Source of the DNA: Liolophura sinensis
Lineage: Eukaryota > Mollusca > Polyplacophora > Chitonida > Chitonidae
DNA: 64,000 nucleotides
Direction: 5' to 3'
NCBI RefSeq assembly: GCF_032854445.1
Contig: NW_027018010.1
Span: 62,001-126,000, forward strand
Each line of letters starts with the position of its first letter. Position 1 is the stretch's first letter. Of this stretch, positions 57,472 to 64,000 are shown piece by piece. The position numbers and the translations under genes are program-made. The notes beneath the pieces are model-generated. The model saw only the letters and a program-made list of their open reading frames with translations. It searched no databases and was not told where the DNA came from.

Positions 57472-60400
57472 TTAAGAACTTTCTTCGTCGATCCTTTCAC
57501 TGCAAAAAACAAAAATTTCCAATTAGTGTAAGATAAACAAATGGCTCGGTTGGCAGAAAAGTTAATGGATGTGAAAACATGTTCTTGCAGATGATATATA
57601 CTAAATCAATATAATAGTGCTTTCTTGCTGCAGATACACATGGCCGAAGTGTTTCTGCCTTGAATGATCTTGAAAGTATTAATACAGTATAGGTCTGTAT
57701 ACATCCCCGTTGTTTGCTCTGCATTTTGAACAACAAAAACTGATGAAGTGTTACTTGAACCATAACATAACAGCTTGCAAGTATAATTTCAACTAGAATA
57801 ATGGTAGCGGAAGAGGTAGAGATAAATTAGGATAAAGACATGTAGAATAACTTGGGAAAATTTGTCAGATACACATCCTGTTTTCTTGTTATTGATTGCT
57901 TTTCTTCAAATGACACCTGACTGTCCATCTTCTTACTGCTTGATCACATAGAATAGAATAGAATAGAATGCTTATTTTACCTCGGTAGCACAAAATCTCT
58001 AAAGGCTAGCCATCTTTGTGGTCCAGCATATAAAGTTGGTAAATGACTTACACTGAAAGTATCCTAGATCCTTGTCTTTTCCCCTTCACCCTGACACTCT
58101 CCTCGAACATCTCCAGTGGGAATAGGGACAAAACTTGGTCATGTGTTAAAAAACACACCTCCTCTTCATCCTTAAGGATGATAGTAGAATCGTCCCTAGA
58201 AAAATAAAACAAACTTTGAATTTAGTAAAGGTGACAACTTACATAAATTCTTATACAATAAAAGATTACGCGTAGTTATAATAAATTTTAAAAGTATCTT
58301 TCGAAATCCTTTGAAAATATGTCATGATAAAGCATTAATATAGAATTGCCCATGGTGACGGTTTTATCTTGTACAGCTACACACATCAATAGATAGTATC
58401 TATATCTTTGCCTGAGTGACAATCCACATCGACACCGAACAGTCCAACAATAATCATATAAATACTCACATCTCAAAACAGACTCCTTCCACTTCTCCCA
58501 CAAAATCAGTGGTTTCACTGTCTTCCTGTAAGCAGACAATATCCAGTAATTATTAGACCTCGTGTTGTTTTTCTCCCAATCAAACTACAAAATCTTGTTT
58601 ATACAATTAATCAATTGTTACAACCAGCGGGTGCTCAATGGTGCGAACAACTACAACCGATAGAGAGAAAACCATTAACATTGGTGTGTACTGTTTATAA
58701 TTGGGATTCCAGCTGAATTTAGCAACTAACCCGGACTTCTGTCATTTCTGTAGAATTAGCATCTGTCTTGCCCCTATATTCGGCAATGTTGACACATGAC
58801 ACTGTCACAGTGTGGCCAACTGGGGGCAAGGCCAGGTCGGCCTGTGGCCCCCATAGCTTCACTTCTATTTCTTCGTCATCCCTTGATAACTTTAGTATCT
58901 TACGTCTCGATGTTGGGGTGGTTATTACACTCGATACCTGTTTAACAGAAAATGCGTTTTGGTTTTAAGGCTAGTAACAGACTATTGCATAGTACTCTTG
59001 TTTTGGATGTGTCCTTCCTTCTGCTAATATCTTTAATCTGTTTTTAAGGGTGGAGTATAGTTTATGTTATAATCAGTATATGTGTTTTTAAAAAATGTGA
59101 ATTATAAAAGCTGATTATTAAAAATATATATACACATGACATGAAAATGGTATGAGCCTTTCCATTGAATTCTTACATCCGACAATTCCCCTGTGATAGA
59201 GAGGCGCCTCTTGCGGGGTGATACCAACGCCTCCCTTACAGTTACAACCGGCGGGTTGTGAAACTCCCATTCAACATCCTCTGGGAACGAAAATCTTCCA
59301 CACTGCATGATCTACGAACAAAAATTCAAACATCATGTTTATTGATATCAAAAATATTTCCATTTTTCTTTGATCTATCGTATGTTAATTGACAAAGTTA
59401 CAGATTTATACTCAGTAATATCCTCATATATCAATCATTGTTTCCATGCCCGAAGTGTAGATGAAAATATAATAACACATACATGATAGTTTGAAATAAG
59501 TCAGCTATTTTTATCCCCTTGTGCTACAGTTAATAAAGTGGACAAAGTCTTTCATTGACGTTATTCGTTGTAAAATGAAGCTTCTGTATATCTTACCCTG
59601 GACGTCTCAGAAATTCGGACAAACTGGCCGACAGAAACATTTCTCAACAGATAAAACTTATCCCTGATCATTTTCGTCTTCTTGGTCAAAGGCATGAAAG
59701 CCACCTTCACTGTCTTGGACAATGAATCTATAACATTCAATGAGACAAAATCTCCCCCTGCTCCATGTCTCTCCGTCGGTTCCGTGAGAACTTTCACTTT
59801 TACAGTAATCTGTATCAAGAAAAAACAAAATGACAAAAAAAGAAAAACATTAACGAATTTATGTTCAAAATTGTTTTCAATTCAAAGAAATAAATCTGTT
59901 TTAACAAAGAAAGAATATCACAACCAAACTGTGGCCCCACCTGTCAACTCACCCAATAGCCAACTCGCGTAAATCCTTCAAAATCTAAATTAGCTCGTGC
60001 AATATTAAGCCTACAGTAACTTTGGAAAATAATTGCAATTTGAGTATTTTATTACTTACAGAACAATGACGCCATTTATATTGATCATTTGCCGATCAAA
60101 ACTGTTGGCAACGTGATGAGTCGTTACAAAGTTTACGGAGAATATTTGTAAACAAGAATGCACCTGTGCGCAGAAAATATATCTCCTATCAAGAGAATTT
60201 TCCAAAAGTTATCAAAGTATCAAAGGCTTCCACTTTGATGTTCAGCCAGTAAAAGTAACAAATAGATGCCCATAAGCTCTTTCGGTTAAATCTATCGTAA
60301 ACGTTTAATTTGGTAAAAAAGATAGTAAACATGCATGAATGGTTTTTAATTAAATCGAACTAAAAAATAAAACCGTTTTGAAAGTTACCGCTTTCATTAT

Positions 60401-61184
60401 TTTATATATACCGTCACATGCTTCACAAAATCCATTTGTGTAAGTGAGAGCTAGGTATGCCCCGTGTTGAATGACAAGTCAAAATCACAATCAAACAGTG
60501 CGAAGCTACTCTCATACTTTCTTCTTCGCTAAAATCACCTCGATGCGTGGTTCTAGTTCCGGTCTTGTTTTAACCGATCGCAGAAACAACGCATAAGATT
60601 AGGGAAATGTGCTAATTTCAAACAATTGAGTGAGAAAAGAATTTCAATAAATAACACAAAATTATTCCAAGGACCCCACACAGAAATCAACACAGGTACA
60701 AGTACGAGTTATCGATCAGTTTAAAACCCACCTGTTAAAAAAACATATTTATTATTCATGACCCTCTTGAGCCTTGAAGGCATTAAATGTGAGAAGGGTC
60801 ATACATGAAACCTGCGCATTTCTGTATTTTACTCTGCTGAAGACATTTGTGAACGCTTTACTTTGACTTAACTATAAATGGTCTTATATGTGTGATCTAT
60901 TTAAAAATGAAAGAATGAATTTTGTCAGACCATAATATTTACGGCCGAATGCTGGTACGCTTGCGAAGATACACTTGCATTCAACCTCTCTCACGGCAAA
61001 ATTTCAAATCCATATTTGAATTCAAATAAGTCCAATGTATAAACGAATATAAAGCTTTCGTTAAGATGTCTACATATACATATAAGCCATAATCCTTGTG
61101 GTTATGATACGAACAATGTTAAAACGAAAATACCTTGGACTCAGCTTGATACACTGGGGTCTTCGATGTGCTTGGTGTCGCCAT
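57472..61184 (-). CDS. RPA70-like protein with two OB folds (7 exons, 277 aa)
   Basis: Predicted single-stranded-DNA-binding protein. Coding exons on the minus strand: 61,184-61,134; 59,809-59,597; 59,311-59,177; 58,937-58,731; 58,525-58,470; 58,195-58,052; 57,499-57,472. All six introns are GT-AG and every junction keeps one open frame (phases 0, 0, 0, 0, 2, 2). It starts MATPSTSKTPVYQAESK. Fold 1 (about 18-100) includes VTVK-type ITVKVKVL, GDFVSLNVIDS and FYLLRNVSVGQFVRIS. A linker with RFSFPEDVEWEF corresponds to the RPA70 segment between DBD-A and DBD-B. Fold 2 (about 125-205) includes LSITGELSDVSSV, ILKLSRDDEEIEVKLWG and VGHTVTVSCVNIAEY. The C-terminal 70 residues are acidic, then mixed, ending ERIDEESS. 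It lacks the RPA70 N-terminal and zinc C-terminal domains, so it is not full RPA70 (about 600 aa). The start has a purine at -3 and G at +4. It lies about 3.4 kb upstream of the Helentron start on the same strand. It may be a Helentron accessory or an independent gene. Confidence 0.85.
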
Positions 61185-61189
61185 TTCCA

Positions 61190-64000
61190 CCTTAACCCAC
61201 GGTTGACTTGAACAGTTATCAGAATTTAAAATAAAGTTTCCAAAACAGTATCAGACAAAGAAAATAATTATGACGTTTAAAGAAGACACATGCTTATATA
61301 GACGTTAGCCTTTGTACCACCGCAGATGCATGAATTTTGCAGAATTTTCCGACGCAGAAAGTAGTTCTGTTCCTTTGTTTGATGTTGCCGCTCAAGTGGC
61401 AGTGCCCTTTCACCATTATGTTTACTAGTGTTAAGTGCCATATTAGATGTTACTGTATATACAATCACATAAACAGCTAAAGTAATACCCTCGCTGAGGT
61501 AAACTGACATTGGGCCGTTTTCACTTAGAATTGTGTGACCATTTTCCAACTATCACACTATCGTAACTGTTTTAGTTATTCTTTTCACTGTATGCCCATT
61601 TCTATTGTAGTGTTTGAAAATGCTGGGATTCCTCGGGTGGGCTAAAATTCCCCGTGGCCAGTGAACGATTCCACAAAGAGATTTTAGAATTAAGATAATA
61701 TTTGTTACTTGATGAAACGCTTCATATTTCACAAAACTTGATGCAATTCTGAACACTTCATAAATGTGAAGGTCAGTCAGATATGTCTAACATAGAGGTT
61801 CCTTGGTCCAACAGCTGGCCACATAAGAGAGATAAGAGTTTGAGTTAATTCATAAATCGCTTTATGGAATCCGACCAAGACCCTTGTTCATGTTTCCATT
61901 CTCCTATGTTTGACTTATTGAGTTTGACGAGAACACCGGCTTACAGTAAATTGTAAACAACAAACAGCTATACCTGATTTGTCTTATTCCGTTCAAGCCG
62001 CAGGGTTAAGGGGCATGTGAGATATTACCGTATATCCAACCACATGGACAGCTAGAATAAAACCCAGATACACCCAGATTGACATAAACATGGGTCCATT
62101 TTCAATCGGTGTTATGTGACCATTTTCCAAATATCACACTGATCTTTTCGCCGTATCTCTATTTGTATCTATACAAACTCGGATAAGATCATCTCATTTA
62201 TGGTAAATACAACTCTTTCGGAGCGTTGACTGTTTCACTTAGTTCCATGACAATAAATTTTCCGAACCTCATACATGCATAATATACCAGTGCCAGTGGA
62301 GTTACCCTAAGAAATGAATGAATCAAATAATATTGCACTTTTCCACTTGTCCTACAGCAGAGATGTCAGTTCACGAATTAGGGTCATTCGTAAAACGACC
62401 AACTCAATAAACCCGAATCGACAAATCGTCAATTCGTCAAACAACCAATTTTAATTGAATTTTTTCTTATTAAATTAACATTATTGATAACATTCTTCTT
62501 TACGTTAATAATGTATTCATTGTCAATAATGAATTTCTAAAGATAAACTTATTTCTCAAGCCTATCGGATGAAATGAAAAGAAGCCCGAATTTGTAATTG
62601 CTTCAGACTAAGTAATAGTCAACTGTTTTAGTGCAAGTCCCACTCAACACGGTCAGGTTAACCAGTATTTAATCGTCAAAAATATTTGAATTATTGTTAA
62701 CATATTTTGAGATTTTAATTATCCTCTGATAACAAACATTACTCACACAAGTTGTTATCTAGTAGACTGCATTCTTTGTCAATCGTCTTAAACCTTTAGC
62801 GATGTTTTTTTCTATTGCATATGAAACCATTTAATGTATTCCCAATTTACACTAACACTATCTCCAGCACACTGCTTTAGTTGCCTAAATATAAAAACCA
62901 TACATTGCACGCGTAAACTACTTTCCAAGGATTAGAATAGGAAATATTTAAGTAACAGGCATAAAAGTAAATTCTTATAATTAATTCACAACTAAACAAA
63001 TGACCTGTCACCTAACAGATTTTATCGGCTTAATTCAACTGAAATCGCTTGACTTATCAACCACGTATCAAGTGTATGTAGCCAAATTTCCCACATGAAA
63101 CATTTAGGCTATTCTACAGAATCAACGTGCAAACCATTCACTAACTGCTGAGAATATAGATTTATATCCAAGGGTGCTAAAAATACGATGAAATATTTTA
63201 TGAATTAATCATATCACTGCGAATTAGCGCACCGGACAAAGATGTCCTCTCCAGAAATTTTTTTAATTTTTTTCTAAATTTGAACTTTTTAGTAATTGAC
63301 CTATTTTCATTAATAAAAATTATTTGAAAAGGCTTCTCATAGTTTGAAATAACTAAAATGAACGGCAATCCAATTTGCACCAAGTTGCGAGAACACCATT
63401 TTCTCAGAGAAATAAAAATCTTAATTCTGTTATACATTAAAAGCCAGTATATAATTACTTTCTGGTAGAAACTACGGGATTTGTTTGTATTGCTACGATA
63501 TTTAAAAAATTCCAGCCTTCTGAATAAAACGGAAAGCGCAAATTACTCCTGCTAAATGCCTATTAATCACATGTGTCTATATAGCTTACTTTATTCCTTT
63601 CCAATTAACTTAGCTTTATCTTTCCTATAATCCTTTACACATAAAACAAATATTTGTCTGATAATTTAGTAATAAGAAAGTATAGGGTACGGACTTTAAA
63701 TACTCATTACACAGATTTCAATTTCAAAATTCATATTTAACAATGACTCCTGAGCTACATGCATAAAATCGCAAACATTGGACTTCATATACGTAATCTT
63801 TGACTCTGTGTGTTTTCACTAGATACGCCTCGATTCCTCAGCATGCAGGACACTTCCTTTGTCTCTCTATCCCTTATAGACACAGTATCACTTCATCATG
63901 TGAGTTCATGTCAGTTTACCTGCTGTGTGAAACCCCTTTTCTTGCAGGGAGAAGTGTGTATAACACATAGGGGGTCGTGCTTATCCCACCATCTATCACA
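61190..64000. other. Upstream region, no gene supported
   Basis: AT-rich, with only short ORFs. It contains a diverged direct duplication: the block around 61,450-61,600 (ATATACAATCACATAAACAG, GTGTGACCATTTTCCAACTA) recurs around 62,025-62,170 (ATATCCAACCACATGGACAG, ATGTGACCATTTTCCAAATA). The promoter of the RPA-like gene presumably lies near 61,190-61,400, but no convincing element was seen. Confidence 0.5.

Overview
This is eukaryotic (animal) DNA. The evidence is GT-AG introns, an AATAAA signal, tRNA-derived SINEs, long AT-rich non-coding stretches and a Helentron-type transposon. Two truncated SINE copies belong to a family I recognise as widespread in molluscs, so a mollusc (bivalve or gastropod) is the most likely source. 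That assignment rests on memory of the repeat, not on a search.

Layout. (1) 1 to about 35,130 is a tandem array of a ~1.3-kb satellite with 26 copies of a palindromic core. Most core-to-core spacings are 1,295-1,455 bp. Each core is followed by a (TTA)n tract, and in 10 units by 1-4 extra copies of a ~60-bp hairpin cassette. The right edge (35,130-36,240) is related to rare linker segments inside the array at 1-185, 2,550-2,920 and 25,660-25,965. (2) 36,240-39,940 is mostly non-coding, with two minus-strand tRNA-derived SINEs and some unassigned minus-strand splice signals. (3) About 39,950-44,120 is a 42-bp minisatellite of roughly 95 units. (4) 44,331-54,061 (minus) is a Helentron RepHel gene. 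One 7.8-kb coding exon has no frame break and carries, in order, a C76-like cysteine protease motif set, an OTU protease, thirteen 18-residue repeats, a DUF6570-like zinc region, a HUH Rep domain, a PIF1-type helicase and an endonuclease/exonuclease/phosphatase domain. The long ORF has no ATG of its own. A 14-codon exon at 54,020-54,061 joins it in phase and supplies the start. (5) 57,472-61,184 (minus) is a complete seven-exon gene for a 277-residue protein with two RPA70-like OB folds, followed by an AATAAA. (6) 61,200-64,000 has no gene I can support.

How it may fit together. Rolling-circle transposons produce single-stranded DNA, and Helitrons of plants and some animals carry RPA-like single-strand binding proteins. 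A co-oriented RPA-like gene about 3.4 kb upstream of an apparently intact Helentron gene is therefore the most interesting arrangement here. The sequence alone does not show whether the two belong to one mobile unit or are only neighbours. Element termini were not identified. Nearly all short ORFs in the satellite and the minisatellite are by-products of repeats.
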